Below are positions 11,760 through 24,759 of a DNA stretch of 64,000 nt, piece by piece (position 1 is the stretch's first letter; the number at the start of each line of letters is the position of its first letter). The stretch lies in contig JAQFVV010000566.1 of the NCBI GenBank assembly GCA_028023455.1, positions 186,001 to 250,000 on the forward strand, in the 5' to 3' direction. This stretch comes from Epiperipatus broadwayi (Eukaryota; Onychophora; Udeonychophora; Euonychophora; Peripatidae). The notes under the pieces are model-generated. The model worked only from the letters and a program-made list of their open reading frames with translations, made no database searches and was not told the origin of the DNA. A program made the position numbers and the translations under genes.

Positions 11760-13260
11760 GGAAATTATTGCATTTGCTGATTGAAAATGTTGTTTTTTAC
11801 ATTTTAAAGTTGCTCCTTGTTGTTATTGTAATTTTGTTTGGTCATTTTTAATTTCATCTTCTGAGTTTTTATTCAATCTGATCAAAGTACTAAAAATAAC
11901 ACTTATTTTTTGATTTAGTAACTGAATTAAAATGTTGATTTTGTTAATACTCCGTTGTTTTCTTTTATCTGCTAAAAGTGCTACATTTTAAAAGTAATTT
12001 TTGGATGTACTAATTGAAATAATTCGTTGACAAATATTTCTTTATTTAAGAATTAAATTAATACGTTAACTTTGTTAATATTGTTGTTGCTTCCTTTTAT
12101 CTGTTCAAAATGTTGCAACTTATAATTATTTCTTAAGTCTGAAAACCATCTGATCATATTAATGCAATCTCCCTGATTGTTTTTTTTTTAAATTACGAAT
12201 TGAAGGAAAGCGTTGAGTTTGTTATTTATATATTTTTTCCTTTTATTTGCTTTCATATAAAAAAAACATTTTTACTCCTGCTTACACAGACATGATGACA
12301 CCTTTTCCATGTTGAATGACATAAGGAACGTTTTTCCTCCTGTCTAAAAACCATCTGATCCAAGTGCTGAAATTAATACTTATTTTTTTTATTTAGTAAC
12401 TGAATTAAAACGTTGACTTTATTAATACTGTTGTTTCCTTTGATCGGCTCAAAGTGCTTTAATTTATAGTTATTTCGCCAGTCTAACAACTATCTGATCA
12501 GAGTGTTACAATTTACAGTTATTCCTCATATTACTAATGGAATTAATACGTTCACTTTTTATTTACTGCTGTGACTAGATTATTATTACGATGTTGTTTC
12601 TTTTTGATTTGCTCAAAGTGCTGCTGTTTTTACAATTTCCAGTCTAAAAAGCATATACTCAAAGTGTTGCAATTTACAATTACCCATTTTTCTAATTACT
12701 AATTGAATTAATATGTAGACTTTGATATTACTGTGGTTTTCTTTTACTTGCTTTGAGATCAAAACATTTTTGGTAATCCTGACTTTTAGCATCCGATAAC
12801 TGCGCCCTCTATTTTTAAAAAACTTAACTATATCCAAATTGATATAAGTGTATGTAACTATATGTAAGTATAAATGGTAATAAAAAAATTAAAAAAAAGG
12901 AAAAAAAAAACTTACATTTACATGCGTATTTTTCACTTATAGCGGTTCCGCAGTTGGCAATTGTTCTATCAGACGACGACATCCGCAACATCCATGATCT
13001 CATTTGGAGGCACTATGGTTGTGATAGGGACTCACCAACTGCTGCAATTTCCAGTTATTTATCCAGTCGAAAAACTAACGATTGTAGTGTTGCAATTTAG
13101 AGTTCTTATTCTATTTTTCGTATTCAATTAATACGTTGACTTTTTTACTCGAAGAGCTGCAGGAATTTACTGGGGTTTTTTTTTGCATTTACTAATTGAA
13201 TAAATACATTGACTTTGTTATTATTTTTTGGACAACATTCGTTTCAAAAAATAAATTGCA
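11760..13260 (+). repeat. Diverged tandem repeat, about 8 units of 110-200 bp
   Basis: Recurring motifs in the same order are ATTGAATTAATACGTTGAC, TTTGTTAATACTGTTGTTTC, TTTTATCTGCTCAAAGTGC and CAATTTACAGTTATT, with CTAAAAACCATCTGATCA in some units. The GTTGACTTTGTTA motif occurs in variant form near 11933, 12066, 12214, 12413, 12552, 12715, 13135 and 13208. Units are strongly diverged and interrupted near 12840-13040. Confidence 0.65.
12942..13044 (+). other. Coding-like segment inside the tandem array, unrecognised
   Basis: This stretch is clearly richer in G and C than its surroundings. In one frame it reads AVPQLAIVLSDDDIRNIHDL and then IWRHYGCDRDSPTA without a stop, preceded by TTTTTCACTTATAG, which resembles a splice acceptor. 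Downstream the frame runs into repeat-unit sequence. I do not recognise the family. It could be a captured exon fragment or a remnant of the element's own protein. Confidence 0.3.
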
Positions 13261-13763
13261 GTTGGTTTACATTGCTTGGTAAGATTCCATTTTTTAGCAT
13301 GTAGTGCGCAATCACGTGCTCTATAAACATTTCGGAGTAAGAAGTAGGAATGGCAGGGAGGGGGCTGATAATCGCATTTTGTATGTAAGAATTCATGGAA
13401 ACTACAATACTATACTCTATTTGAGACAGTAAGTAGCCTCTTGTTGAATGTTTTGTAATGTGATTTTAAAAACTATTTGTACAAATTTCAGTATTTTTCT
13501 TGGTTTAAAATTATTCGATAAAATTTAGCGTTCGTCTGCTTATGTTTCTTTCATACATTTTTTTTTTACTTTTAAAAAGATATATTTGTGTTGTGTCAAT
13601 TTCATACAGAAAAATGGATCCGGTATGCCTTCATTACTACAATTTTTTTTAAAACTGATTGAAGAAAATTACAAAATTTGGTTCTTTGTGTCCATCTACA
13701 TTGCATAGAAGTACGTGTATATTTCCTATAAAATTAATTTTTGTGTATTTTTCTAAAACTATT

Positions 13764-13937
13764 GGGTATTATTCCTGCAACCAAGGAAAGAAAGGAGGAC
13801 ATTTCACATTCCTATCAAAGCATTGCTAACTTTGTAATGTTTGATGTTGCCAAAATCATAACATTAAAAAGTTAGCAGTGTATTGATACGAATGTGAAAA
13901 GTCCTCCTATCTTTCCTTGGTTGCAGGAATAATACCC
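13764..13937. repeat. 174-bp MITE-like palindrome
   Basis: The ends are GGGTATTATTCCTGCAACCA and its inverted copy, with pairing extending over about 55 bp on each side (through GGAGGAC and TTCACATTC). The centre is AT-rich. It forms the right end of the larger TIR element. Confidence 0.75.
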
Positions 13938-14977
13938 AAGTATTGCTGAAATATGCTTATTATTTATCCCAAACCAATTTAAAAAAAAAAAAACTGTTTC
14001 AAAACATAGTTTATATTTACCTTTTAAAAATGTTTCATTGCTTAAAAGAATAAAGAAGTACATTAAAGCCAGAATCAATTATAAAATTACTCTAACCAAT
14101 GATATGAGATATTGATATTTTTTAGACAATTAATAAAAATGTAGATTTTAATCAAAATAATACTATTATAACGTATAATCATATTTTATATTTGTGAGCG
14201 TGTGGATATATATATTCATCCTACTTTCGTTTAATTTTAACTGTACAATTATTGATTGCAGGTGAAAACTAATAATTTCTTTTCCTGACCGATTGTTCCC
14301 AATGTCCTTTTATATATGCTTATTACTTTACAGTTGCAGATTTAAAAAAACAGAGTATATAGAGAAGAATAGAACACTAAGCTAAAACATGTTAGATATA
14401 ATTAAAGAAAGCAGAATCCCAAGGTAGGAGATTATTTAACTACACTGAAGTGTAAAAATAATTACAGTGATTTAGAGAGAAGGACAGGTAACTGATTGAA
14501 TTGATACTGCATAATGAGCCACAGAACATAATGTAGCAAAGAGTATTTGGTGCATTAAAATCCATTTGTTCAAAACAAAAACTTTTTGAGAAAAAATAAG
14601 TTATTCAATAATAAAACAACACATGATAAGATTATCAGTAGTAGATATTCTAGGATTTTGAAGTGGCTAGATCACCAATAAAGCTAGCTGTTCAAAATTG
14701 TAGGGTACAAAGCAAAATCATAAAAATGTTCACTGCCTCGCAATTCCTTTAATACTCTCAGAATTTGTGAAAAAATTCTGGGAAGACTGTATTCTTTAGC
14801 AGATTATATATCTAATAAGTGAAAACGGAAGTAGTACCAAATGACAAAGTTCAATAAAAATCCTGGAAGTAAATTGTTAATATGAAACTAAAATGATCAC
14901 TCTTATTAAAAAAAAAAAGAACAAATTGTTAAAAATCCGGCAAAGAAAAACATCTAAAGTGACGGACAGATCTCAAG

Positions 14978-15300
14978 ATGCTTGGGCTCAGACTTATGGA
15001 TTGGGAGCGAATCACTGACCTTACCAGTGTTCTCCCAAGCCACTTAGCCTCTGCTTCACATCTTGATTTTAAACTTATACTTATTATAAATTTTGATGTG
15101 TCTTTCAATGCTCAAAGAGGCATGCATAATTGTTCAACTGGGACAATGTATGGACCAATCTAGAATTCTACTGAAGTGTTGATCCAACAATCATGTATGT
15201 ATTCACTTCTCATTTAGTTATGGACATTGCTTGGTATTCATGTAATCATCTTTGTATAAAGTTGTATCAATTGTTTAAATAAATCTTTTTTTTTTAAAGA
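14978..15300 (+). other. Possible mRNA or retroposon 3' end
   Basis: A less AT-rich stretch carries a 61-codon open frame (14978-15163) with no recognisable family, followed by TTGTATAAAGTTGTATC-like sequence, an AATAAA hexamer near 15280 and a T-rich run. This resembles a terminal exon or processed retroposon end, but no poly(A) tail or upstream exon is visible. Confidence 0.25.
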
Positions 15301-15879
15301 ATACAGCATTCTGAAAAAGTATTAATAATTATTTATTTAGCAATAAACTTGCTATATCACAAATAGATGGTAAAGAAAAAAGTTCTTATTTAACACAGGA
15401 AAAATAGAATATGAATTTCTCCTCATAGAGACACAATACTTTATTATAAACATTTTTGGAAACAGAGTTAAGTGTGCATAAAATACAATTTTTAAGCAAA
15501 AACATAGCATTTGTACTAAAAAAAAACATAATAATTATTTAACATAAATTTACTTTGGTTGATTAATAAATGAATAAAATGCAGGATATACATGGGGCAT
15601 AAGTCACAACTACCGAATACAATCATAATCAGCATTTTATTATTATTTGTTGTCTTTGGAAAAAAAGAATAATGGAATTTAGTCATTGCTTAAGGTGGCA
15701 TAAGAGGCAGTGCCTCTTAGTATATATTTAAATGAGTAATGTATAATTCATTTCAATGTCAGCAAAAAAAATTCAGGCTGTTAAAGTGTTATGCAAATTG
15801 ATCAATTTGCATTAAAAAATGAATGAACTGTTCAAAACAAAAGGAAATAAAATTTATATTAAATCAACTTTTCTTATTG

Positions 15880-16200
15880 CATTCAGACTGGATTCTCACT
15901 ATATTCAAACTACCATAGACCTCCAGTATGCTTAGTGAATAAAAAGGAAAAAATCGCCAGATTCTAATCTAACCTGGAAATTGGGGATTGCTAAAGCATA
16001 TTATGAACATGCATGAACTGTTTAATATTTATCCATGGGAAGAAATAAACTTATGCTATATCTCGTGAATTGTTTAAAAAAAGAAAGCAAAAAAAAGTTA
16101 GTAGCATTTTAATGCAGCTGAAGAAAAAAAATTGCTCTGTACTATATATTTGCATTACGTTAACATTTTATAAAAACTTTTCTTTTAATACATGTTAAGC
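15880..16200 (+). repeat. Interspersed repeat, inverted partner at 46330-46720
   Basis: The segment with GTTAGTAGCATTTTAATGCA, CTGAAG and ATTTGCTCTGTACT-like sequence matches the reverse complement of 46430-46560. Weaker similarity extends to the CTGGAAATT...CATATTATGAACATG stretch upstream. The ends are unclear and the family is not recognised. The core TGCATTTTAATGCA is itself palindromic. Confidence 0.5.
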
Positions 16201-17500
16201 AAATGTTATTTTGTATAAATGGTCAGTTTAAAAGAATAAAAAAATAATGATAATAATAAAAAATACAATATTCTTTTTAAATGTAATATATCCATACATA
16301 AATTATTCAAGTGTTAAATAACTATAGTAATTATTAATAGCTTTAAGTTAATGATATGATTGTATTGATCAGGTTTTGTTTATTGAGAATTAGATTTTAT
16401 ATATGTGAATTTATAATATATGTATGCAGTTGTTTGTTCTCTGCAAATAGTTTAAATATATTCATATTTCTATGGGTGGATTCATTCCTATTTTGTTTTA
16501 ATAAATTAGAGTTTAATCTTAAAATGAATCATTCCTGTATAAATCATGATTTTATTAAATTAGAATTAGGACCTAAAATGGCCATTCTTATAGTCATTGT
16601 TGTGTAAAAGTAGTGGTATTATGTTGACCCCATATTAAATATATGGGTGAGTTAGTAGTAGTAAACTTATGAATCAAAGAAACTCTTATATTTATGAGTT
16701 CATCCATACATAGAATTATATTTTAAGTTTGTTGAAATCTGGGTTCACTGTATAGCAAATATATTTGATTATATATAACTGTATTAGTATTATAATGTAA
16801 CTGAAGATCAAAATTAAACTTAGCAAGGAAACCTTCGACATTTATAAGTTATAATTGTTTTCCTGTGTGCATATGGAATAAGACTAATATATTTGAGATT
16901 AGAAAAATGGCTTTGGTAAAAAAATAGGCTTATATATCAGCTGAGAATTATCTTTCGTAATTACACTGTAGGTGTATCATATGATAGGCTTTATAAATAT
17001 ACTATTTTATGGTCTACATTCTTTCACTGGGAATAGCTTGTGATCTTCATGATCTAGTCAGATAGTGCAAATAGAGGCTGTGTGTAGTAGACAACATTAT
17101 TTGGTTAAATAAAATATTGTTAAAAGATATGTGCTGATCTACTTCCTGATAATTAAAAGGAGTGGCATCCTATAAATTATAAATATAAATAAGAACAATA
17201 TAAATCTTAGAAACATGCTTAATGTGACCATTACAGTATATATCTTGAAGCGGATACTTCATCCCATTCAAAAGTTTTATCATGTAAATTAAAACCAAGT
17301 TTTATATGTGCAATAACACATACTTATTTATATTGGAATCTTATATTTTAATTCTCAGTTGATTTTGGTATAAAATAATTTTTATTTTATTTTATGATGC
17401 TTGTTTTCTTTTTAATCTTTTTATAAACATATTTTTAAAGCTGAGATTTAGTTTGGTATGTTTTTTTTTTTAAAAAAATTAATTTTGTAAGATAAAGCCC
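16200..17500. other. AT-rich DNA, no gene seen
   Basis: An open frame at 16356-16607 has AT-driven composition (many I, L, F, N) and no motif; I do not call it a gene. Confidence 0.45.
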
Positions 17501-17837
17501 TATAAGATATTGTTTTTCTAATTAAGATTGAGCGGGAGATAGACATTTGCCCTGGTTGAAAGTTGCAAAAAAGATTGTGCAGGAGATAACAATGGACATA
17601 AATAGCTCTGGGGTTTTTTTTTATTCATTCAGAGAAACTATTCTAGTCACTCAGTTTATTTACTCTGATTGCTCAGTTTATTCAGCTTTGTGTTATTGAA
17701 GATTCATCCAGATTTTCCTATTATTGAACTACTGCATCATTGAAGTGATTCTAATTTAATTGATATTTGTTCCACAGGAATCACCAAATTGAGTTTCCAT
17801 TGACCAGCAATAATTCTACTATTTTCCGTGATAGTAG

Positions 17838-18017
17838 CAGCCATTCAGATGCCATGTCTATAATCTATGCCGTAAAGAATCTCTCCAATATGATAGGCTA
17901 AATCATTTCAAAGATGAATCTCCAGAGCTCCAAAATTGTGACTTCAATCATGATCTAAGTGTCAAGTCCAGAACTGATCTCGAGTGCATCCCTTTTTCTG
18001 AACCTGCAGTAAATTAA
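17838..18017 (+). pseudogene. Possible C2H2 zinc-finger gene relic
   Basis: A 59-codon open stretch begins QPFRCHVYN-LCRKESLQYD and continues RLNHFKDESPELQ. This resembles one C2H2 finger, with the PF.C start, K.SLQ..R..H spacing, but the second Cys reads Y and the first His reads D. The local base composition is less AT-rich than its surroundings. A splice-acceptor-like TTTGTTCCACAG precedes a different open frame about 60 bp upstream, so exon limits are uncertain. If the resemblance is real the finger can no longer bind zinc. Confidence 0.3.
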
Positions 18018-18019
18018 TG

Positions 18020-19100
18020 CCACTGTATAGAATTCTTTATAACTGAACTTTACGTGAACAGCAGAAATTAATACTACCTCAAAGTAACTTACCTTTCCAT
18101 AATATACCTTTCCATAATACAATCAGGGCTAAATCTCTAATTAAGTCTCTAGCAAATCTCAGCTTAATTTTAAAAAAAAAGTTATATATTTCTGATGTGT
18201 AACTTATTAATTTAAATATTGTTTTTTTTATATGTATTAGAACCTTAGTGGCAAGATTTTCCATTTGAGAGTGTATGGAGATGGATATTTTATGTGCCTA
18301 ATGTTTTCTTTGTTATATGACTAACCCTTGATAAATACTCAGGTCGCTCTTAGTAGTTTTCTTTTAATCACCTGTCCTTTTTTTGTTCATTTGTCATTAA
18401 ACTTAATCAAACATGGTTTGGAGTTTTCTGCAATCCATTGATCTTTTGGCTAGCAGTTTATCGAGTTTATTGTTTCATTTTCTGGGTAGAGATTTTATTT
18501 TCTATAGTTCCAATTACATAGTCCGTAATCTTCCTTTTTCTAATGAGAGACTAACCTTGGCACATTTGAATGTACATAACCATGGGAATTTTGCAGCTTT
18601 AGAACATTCTTAGTTCCGACATTTCTTTTCCAGGCTAAGAAAAGCTCACCTGCACTGTTCCGTTAGTTCTCCCTAAACATCCATCTTTCTAAATCTCTAT
18701 AGGAAAAGGAAATTGCTTTTGGTGAACCAGTAGCAAGAAGATATAAGCCATTCTTATAGGTGAGAAATGAACTTATCGGCCTGGGTATTTAATATATTAA
18801 TGCTCTCATACACTCTATGAAGGTCAAGCTCCTATACTTATTTTGTTGCATGCTCAATAAATTTAAAAGTTCTTGTAATTATTTTGGCTGACGTTTGTCT
18901 CAGTGTTTTCTTAATTGTCTGAACAACATTCATGAGTTTTTACTCTCCCAGAGTTTAGTCCGGCACATTCTGGCTTGCATATCGTGTCCACCCTTAAAAT
19001 AAATGTCTAGTGATGATGTGATGTGATGTACTTTAGCTTCTTCTTAAACGAAGTCAAGAATCTCTCAGCAATTATACCAAAAGAAACTTGTTAGCTACTT
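18020..19100. other. No gene seen
   Basis: Moderately AT-rich DNA. The short open frames at 18079-18264 and 18413-18613 have no recognisable motif. Confidence 0.4.
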
Positions 19101-19118
19101 AATTTTACATTCCCCAGT

Positions 19119-19372
19119 CTAAGTTTTCCCATATTCTGCTCCATCCCATTTCCACAACATAATCTTTGTCAACTCTATAGCTTTTATATCTAAATCCCCA
19201 TTATCTCTCTCCAAACCCAGCATAAAAACCAATAATCTACTTTCTGTATAATCACTTTTTTCATATTTATTTTTCCATAACTTTATTATATGTGCCCTTT
19301 CTATTTTCAAGCATTTACATTCAATTAACAAATGCCTAATATTTTCTATTCCTTCCTTACATAATTTACAAA
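19119..19372 (-). pseudogene. LINE reverse-transcriptase polyprotein, C-terminal zinc-knuckle fragment
   Basis: The minus strand reads CKLCKEGIENIRHLLIEC followed by KCLKIERAHIIKLW. The Cys-x2-Cys-x8-His-x4-Cys spacing followed by L..R is the CCHC motif found at the C-terminus of many non-LTR retrotransposon ORF2 proteins. The frame continues about 60 residues to a stop at 19119. Nothing of the reverse transcriptase remains upstream, so this is a short 3' fragment. The clade cannot be assigned. Confidence 0.6.
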
Positions 19373-19679
19373 CTTAACATGTATATTATATTAAATTATA
19401 GATTAATTGCAAATGGAGGAGTAAATATGCCAATTTGCTTAACCGAATAGAATTTCTAAGTTTTTTGTGATTTGCCTATAATGAATTTGCGCCACCTAGT
19501 GAAAGAAGTAGCTTTTTAAAAATAGTACTTTCTGTAACTTTGTTATTTTTTTTAAAAATAGATTTAAAAATGAAAGAATTCACAAATCTGCCTTTTATTC
19601 TGGTACATAGTTATAATAATTTTTGGCGCTCAACATGGCACCCTTGTGGTCAGTATATGCGAAGCCTAAAGCTTTCGTC

Positions 19680-21280
19680 CAGTACAATATATATATATAT
19701 GAAATATTGTAGAAATTGACTACTTTTCTCCCATGTAGTATCAATAAACATGCACTCACCTATTGCTAGCTTGATTTTTAAATTGGCATATTAATGGCAT
19801 AAGTTCAGATTTTATATGACAGGGAAGATAAAGTTTTTGATATTTAACTACTGATATACTGAACCTTCTTAGTTCAAATATATATAATAATTGATAATAT
19901 AGTGATTTATACACCTATGAAATATTGTGGAATTCAATTTTCACATGTGGTATTAAATAGATATACACTCTACCATAAATAACTATTTTGAAAACATATG
20001 TGTGAAAAATAAATGACTTTCACAATATTTCATGTTTATTAACTTTGCATATATATGTTAGTATGTATAGTGAAGTGGGTTATTCATTCATCAGTTATTT
20101 GTTTGGCTTAGTGCATGGTCAGTGTTGAATACCATAACCATAGCTTTATTATTTTATTCAATTTGCTGCTTTTATAGTATTTCTTTATTATTTCTTAATA
20201 TGTAAATGGGATTATTTGCATATTCCAGTGATGTGGTAATTGAATGCTATTCCCTTTTGTCGATATCATTGTTTATTCACTATGTACCATACCTTCTTTA
20301 CTTTCCTCTTTGTGTCATCATGTTCAAAGCAGACTAGTATGATATTTTGTAGATCAAAGCTATTTCCATGTTCTTTTTCATAATTTAAGAACACAGGCAT
20401 ATATTCAGGGTTTTCTTTAGTGCATTTGTACAAGTACTTATGCTATGCTACTCTTCAGTAATGTTGGCCTGTGATTTTTTATGATATAAACCACTTTTTG
20501 CATTCTGGGTTGTTATACTGAACCTTGTTGAACATTGTTTTTACTGTTGAGGTGGGTTAGTGTTAGAAGCTAATGGCAAACTAGTATACTTGAAAAGGCG
20601 ACAATCAAAAGAGGAATGTAAAGGAATCATGGTATATAGTAAATAACAACAATGTTATAAACAAAAGAAGAAATAATATCCAATTATTGCACTGGTAGAA
20701 TATGTAATTGATCCCATCTACATATTAGAAATAATAAACACCATAAAAGCAGGAACTTGTATGAAATAAGACAGATATGATGATGGAACTTGGAACTGAA
20801 AGTGCACTAAGCCAAACAAATAATTGATGAAAGTAGGATAACCTATTTTTTCAGGGATGCAGGGATGATAACATGCATATGCAAAGTTATTGCAGATAAA
20901 CAATGAAGTTAAAATAAAATTATTTCATATGTTTATAAATTGCTATATTATCAGTTATTATATATATATATATATACCAACTATAAAGGTTCAACAAGTT
21001 GTTAAAAATGGGGAATGTTCTCTTCCATGTGATATATAATCTAAACTTGTGCAATTAATAATCCAATTTAAAAAATAGGCTAGCAATAAGATCAAGCCTT
21101 AAATTCACGGACGATCAATACATGTTGTTCATTTAAAGAATATTTAAGCATAGGTAGACCATGTGTTTTTAAAACATTTATTGACAGGTGAATGCATGTT
21201 TATTTAATAGTGCATGTATGTAAAATAGTTCATTTCTACAATATTTCATACATGGGTAAATCACTATATTATTAATTTAT
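19680..21280. repeat. Three related repeat copies, two plus and one minus
   Basis: Related stretches with GAAATATTGTAGAAATTGA, AATAAACATGCACTCACCT and a following CTAGCTTGATTTTTAAATTGG occur at about 19695-19800. A weaker copy lies at about 19890-20000, and a reverse-complement copy at about 21055-21270. (TA)n lies at the copy edges (19687, 20957). The DNA between is unremarkable. Confidence 0.45.
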
Positions 21281-21471
21281 ATATATTGTAACAGTATATA
21301 ATATGCTGTTACATTAATTTAAAATTAAAATAAAAACTTAAGTTCGTAAATAAAAATTTATTTATTAAAAAGAAAAAACTTGATTTAAAAACTGAAAATT
21401 CAAAGTTGTTTAACGTAATATATGGATCGCACTGATGGAAAACTTTAAAAACTGTTTTAAAAATAAAAGTA

Positions 21472-22449
21472 CACCTGGGTCTCATTTTACGCGATAGATA
21501 GGTTCCTCAGAAAACACACGCAAAACGAAATCGTGCAAAAATAGACGTAACTTACCTTGAAAAAGGGGGGATATGGACTGTGATTTTTCAAAACTCGCAT
21601 AAAAGCAAAGCACCAATGTAAAATTTACTTTAAAATTTGTGCAAAATAAAAATAAGGAAATAAAATATGACTAATAAAAAATTTCAAATTTGAAAAAAAT
21701 TGATACAAGACAAACTTTTTTTAACTATAATATTTAATTTTATTCAAAACAATATATTTTTATGCATAATTTACAGTAATTATATTTTTTATACACATTT
21801 TAATTATTATCACTATTTGCCAGTAAACAGGTTCGTTTGCAAACTGATAAAAAAATCAGATTCTTCACAAGATGAAATACAGCTAGCACCAACATAACTC
21901 TCATGTTGTGTTAATTAATGGTTTTCTGGTGACAACGTAATTAGTAATTAATCTAACAACTAAAAATTAAATTCTTATTTTTGTCTTTAATTTTCAATTT
22001 TAATTGTGCCCACTGCTATTATTCACCTTTTAAAAATAAACTTGCGGATACTAAATGATTAATAACTGATTACTGTGCGTTCTTTTTTAAAAAGCAAAAA
22101 CAGAATGTGATTTAAAATGCAAAATTAACCCGCACAATGTTTGAACAAATTTACATTATAATCTTGTAAAATTTAATGTGTGTATACATAAAATGTGGTA
22201 ATCATGATTTTAATTTCATTATTGCATAAAATCTTACTATTATAAAGCACTGAAAATATTGAAATTACTAACATGAAAGTCAAATTCCAATAGTAATGTG
22301 CTATTACAGTACTTTTAATATAATGTTAAGTGCGTGGAATTTATTATTTAAAGTAATAGCATATTATCGGAGTTCCATTTCCGATGAAACCTGAATTGCG
22401 TAACTTCAAAATCGTGTTAAATAAGTCCGCATAAAAAGAGACCCAGGTG
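21472..22449 (-). mobile_element. Complete non-autonomous Tigger/pogo transposon
   Basis: The element is 978 bp with terminal inverted repeats CACCTGGGTCTC and TA on both sides (21470-21471 and 22450-22451). The subterminal regions also share TTTTACGCG/CGCATAAAA-type sequence typical of pogo/Tigger ends. On the minus strand its 3' part aligns with the degraded copy at 8450-9340, including the CATTGTCACCAGAAAACCAT segment and the TTTTTCAAGGTAAGT segment. The interior has no usable transposase frame, so it would have needed a relative's transposase. Confidence 0.8.
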
Positions 22450-24585
22450 TATTAGAAAATATTTCTTTTTGTAAAAAAAGTAAAGATTGATATTTTTTAA
22501 AATAGAAATAAATGATTTCTATCATGTTTAATCTTAGAAAATGGAAATGATTGTTTTTTTTTATTAAATGATTGTTTTAAAGCAAACTAGCCCTTGGGGC
22601 ACTTAAAATAATTTAAAAGGTCAGATAAGAGAATAAAAAGAATTAGCTTGACCAATGGAAGCACTAAGCCACAGCATGGACTAAAAAAGAGACTCTAGGA
22701 TTAGTGATGTCTTGCTTGTTGAATCTGAAAATTTACTGATAAGGGACTAATAAAAATATAAAAGCCAAAATATTATTATTAAAAATTGTTGTTATCTGAT
22801 AGGCTGACTATTAAGCTATATATGAACTGCAGCTGTATTGCAGACTTCACTATGTAGGAGTCTGCAATAGATTTAATTTCTTGACAACCAGCTGAGAGGC
22901 CTCCTTATGACAGTTATGGACCAAAGGGAATGGCAAGTAGTGGCTTTATTTTAAAAAAAAAGGACAAACAATCTTCTTAAGTGATCACAAAGATGGACCT
23001 CTAAATCTGCAGAATCCATAAAGTATAAACTTTTACCAATTGAACTTTTTTTAAAATAAATTTATCTTCAATAAGTAATCAATCTGTAAAAAAAAAGTAA
23101 TATAAATAAATGGACTCTTATATGACCAAGAATAAAACTCTTAAATCAATTATTAATATTTATTTTATATAAGTTTGCTATTTTAATCATTTCCATTTTT
23201 TTATTAATATGTATTAATTAAATCATTAGAATGTATTTAAATTTAGGTTGGGTGTGGATGGCTATATAGATTCGTTAAGTTTATTAGTTTAAGTGAGGGT
23301 TAATCTTAGGTTAGTTGTTTCACAGTTAAATTGCGTTAATGTATTGGATATATTGGTGTAATTAGTAAATGTAGTATGAAGATCCGCTATGTGCAGGATC
23401 TCATATAGGCCACACTTGGGCAAAATAAGTCCCATTTCTTAATGACCATCGGAAGCAGATATATTCCCTGCTACTTGGATTACCCCTTTAGCCTATGGAA
23501 TGGGATAGTAAGATGGCAAAAAGGACTGCAATCCTTTCCTATGCAGTTTTTTTTTATTGTTCTTCTTGCCAGACAGATGTAACATTCCTGTACTGGACAA
23601 GAGACAATTTCTTCTCTATAACCATGCTGTTTAGATGTGCATTTCTGACAGTATGGTATTGTGCTGTCATATTCATGCTGCATTGAATACATCAATATAT
23701 CAGATAGATTGTCGTTGGTTTGACTGCGAACTTTTGGTCTAGAGTTAAATAAAGGCTATAGGATTTTTTTTTTTCGAACGAATCCGTATAGTGTATCTAT
23801 ACTCAACATTATAAAACATGTTCTTATTAAAATCCATCTGTGTGGATTTGCTAAATAATAATTTAAAATTAATAATATCTAAATTCATTCCTCAATTTTT
23901 TTAAATATTTATATATGCGTCAATAAATCTTTTGTGTGTGTTAATTCTGGCAGTAGCTTATTTTATTGAAATCTTTATTAAAATCTTTCTTTTTAAGCAA
24001 GTTTTATTATAAATCTCTGCGTCTCCATGAGCTAGTGGCATGGGCTGACGGTCGAAATAAAATATATGTGTAAAAATTAAATCTTAACCGCACATATCTG
24101 CCTACTACATAAATTTTCCAGGTTCAAATAGCCTGGTGGTGCCCTTATAAGGCAGATACGGTAAGACTGCAACTTCCAATACACCGCGACCGTTATAATA
24201 TATATATTTAATTTAGATAGAAGAAAACTACCCTTCCATTCATGTTCTATTCATTATATTGTATGAATGGACGGTACTCCATGATAATAAATGTTTTAAA
24301 AGAATAAATTACCACTTTTCTTAATGCCTACTATTAAGTAAACCAACATTCATTGATAATGTTAGAAATAGGGTACGATCTAATTTAAAAGCCAGATTTT
24401 AAAATTAGTTTAATACTTGTAAAGATTTTAATTATTTATTCTGGGGCAGAATTTTATTTCCAATATTGTCAATGAATGTTGTTTATTTAATATTGAGCTT
24501 TAAGAATGGGTAGTTGCTGGTTCTATTAAAACATTTATCTGTGTGAAGTAGTGCATGAGTAGAGAACTGGTTTTCTTCCATATAA
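22450..24585. other. No supported gene; small hairpin and a Cys-rich frame
   Basis: A hairpin with 11-bp arms TATTGCAGACT/AGTCTGCAATA lies at about 22838-22872. At 23480-23695 the minus strand has a 71-codon frame rich in paired cysteines (YCQKC, SCPVQECYIC, CIGKDCSPFC). It may be a remnant zinc-binding segment, but I recognise no family and the plus strand is also open there. A possible SINE-like stretch with GGTTCAAAT lies near 24120. Confidence 0.3.
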
Positions 24586-24588
24586 ATT

Positions 24589-24758
24589 ACATATAAATAT
24601 AATATCATATGAAATTTACCAAGTCTATTTTAAATAATAATTGGACTGCCCTCTAGCGATCAAACAAAAAAATATTGAACTTGGTAGCTAGAGAGTAGTC
24701 CAATTATTATTTAAAATAGACTTTATAAATTACATGTGACATTATATTTATATATCAC
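24589..24758. repeat. 170-bp MITE-like palindrome
   Basis: Inverted arms of about 75 bp. The inner 26 bp, from AGTCTATTTTAAATAATAAT through TGGACT, pair perfectly with 24697-24722. Outer pairing continues through ATATAAATATAATAT-like sequence. The loop is about 20 bp. It has no coding capacity. Confidence 0.75.
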
Positions 24759-24759
24759 A

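Larger units (their letters stand above)
11560..13940. mobile_element. 2.4-kb TIR element filled with diverged tandem repeats
   Basis: The left end reads CTTGGTATTATTCCTGCAAC and the right end is its inverted copy, with similarity continuing for about 50 bp (GATAGGACGAC versus GATAGGAGGAC, then TTCACAT). Both ends are flanked by TA (11558-11559 and 13941-13942), consistent with a TA target duplication. No transposase was recognised. Most of the interior is a tandem array plus one short coding-like segment. A third terminal-repeat copy at 13764 creates a 174-bp palindrome at the right end, so the structure may instead be two nested elements. Confidence 0.6.

Noticed and set aside
20957-20975. 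(TA)n tracts and A/T runs as regulatory sites or origins
   Set aside because: Simple sequence is expected in DNA this AT-rich; no supporting context.
23480-23695. Cys-rich frame as a piggyBac-type zinc segment
   Set aside because: Cysteine spacing does not fit the family well, no other transposase part nearby, and the opposite strand is also open.
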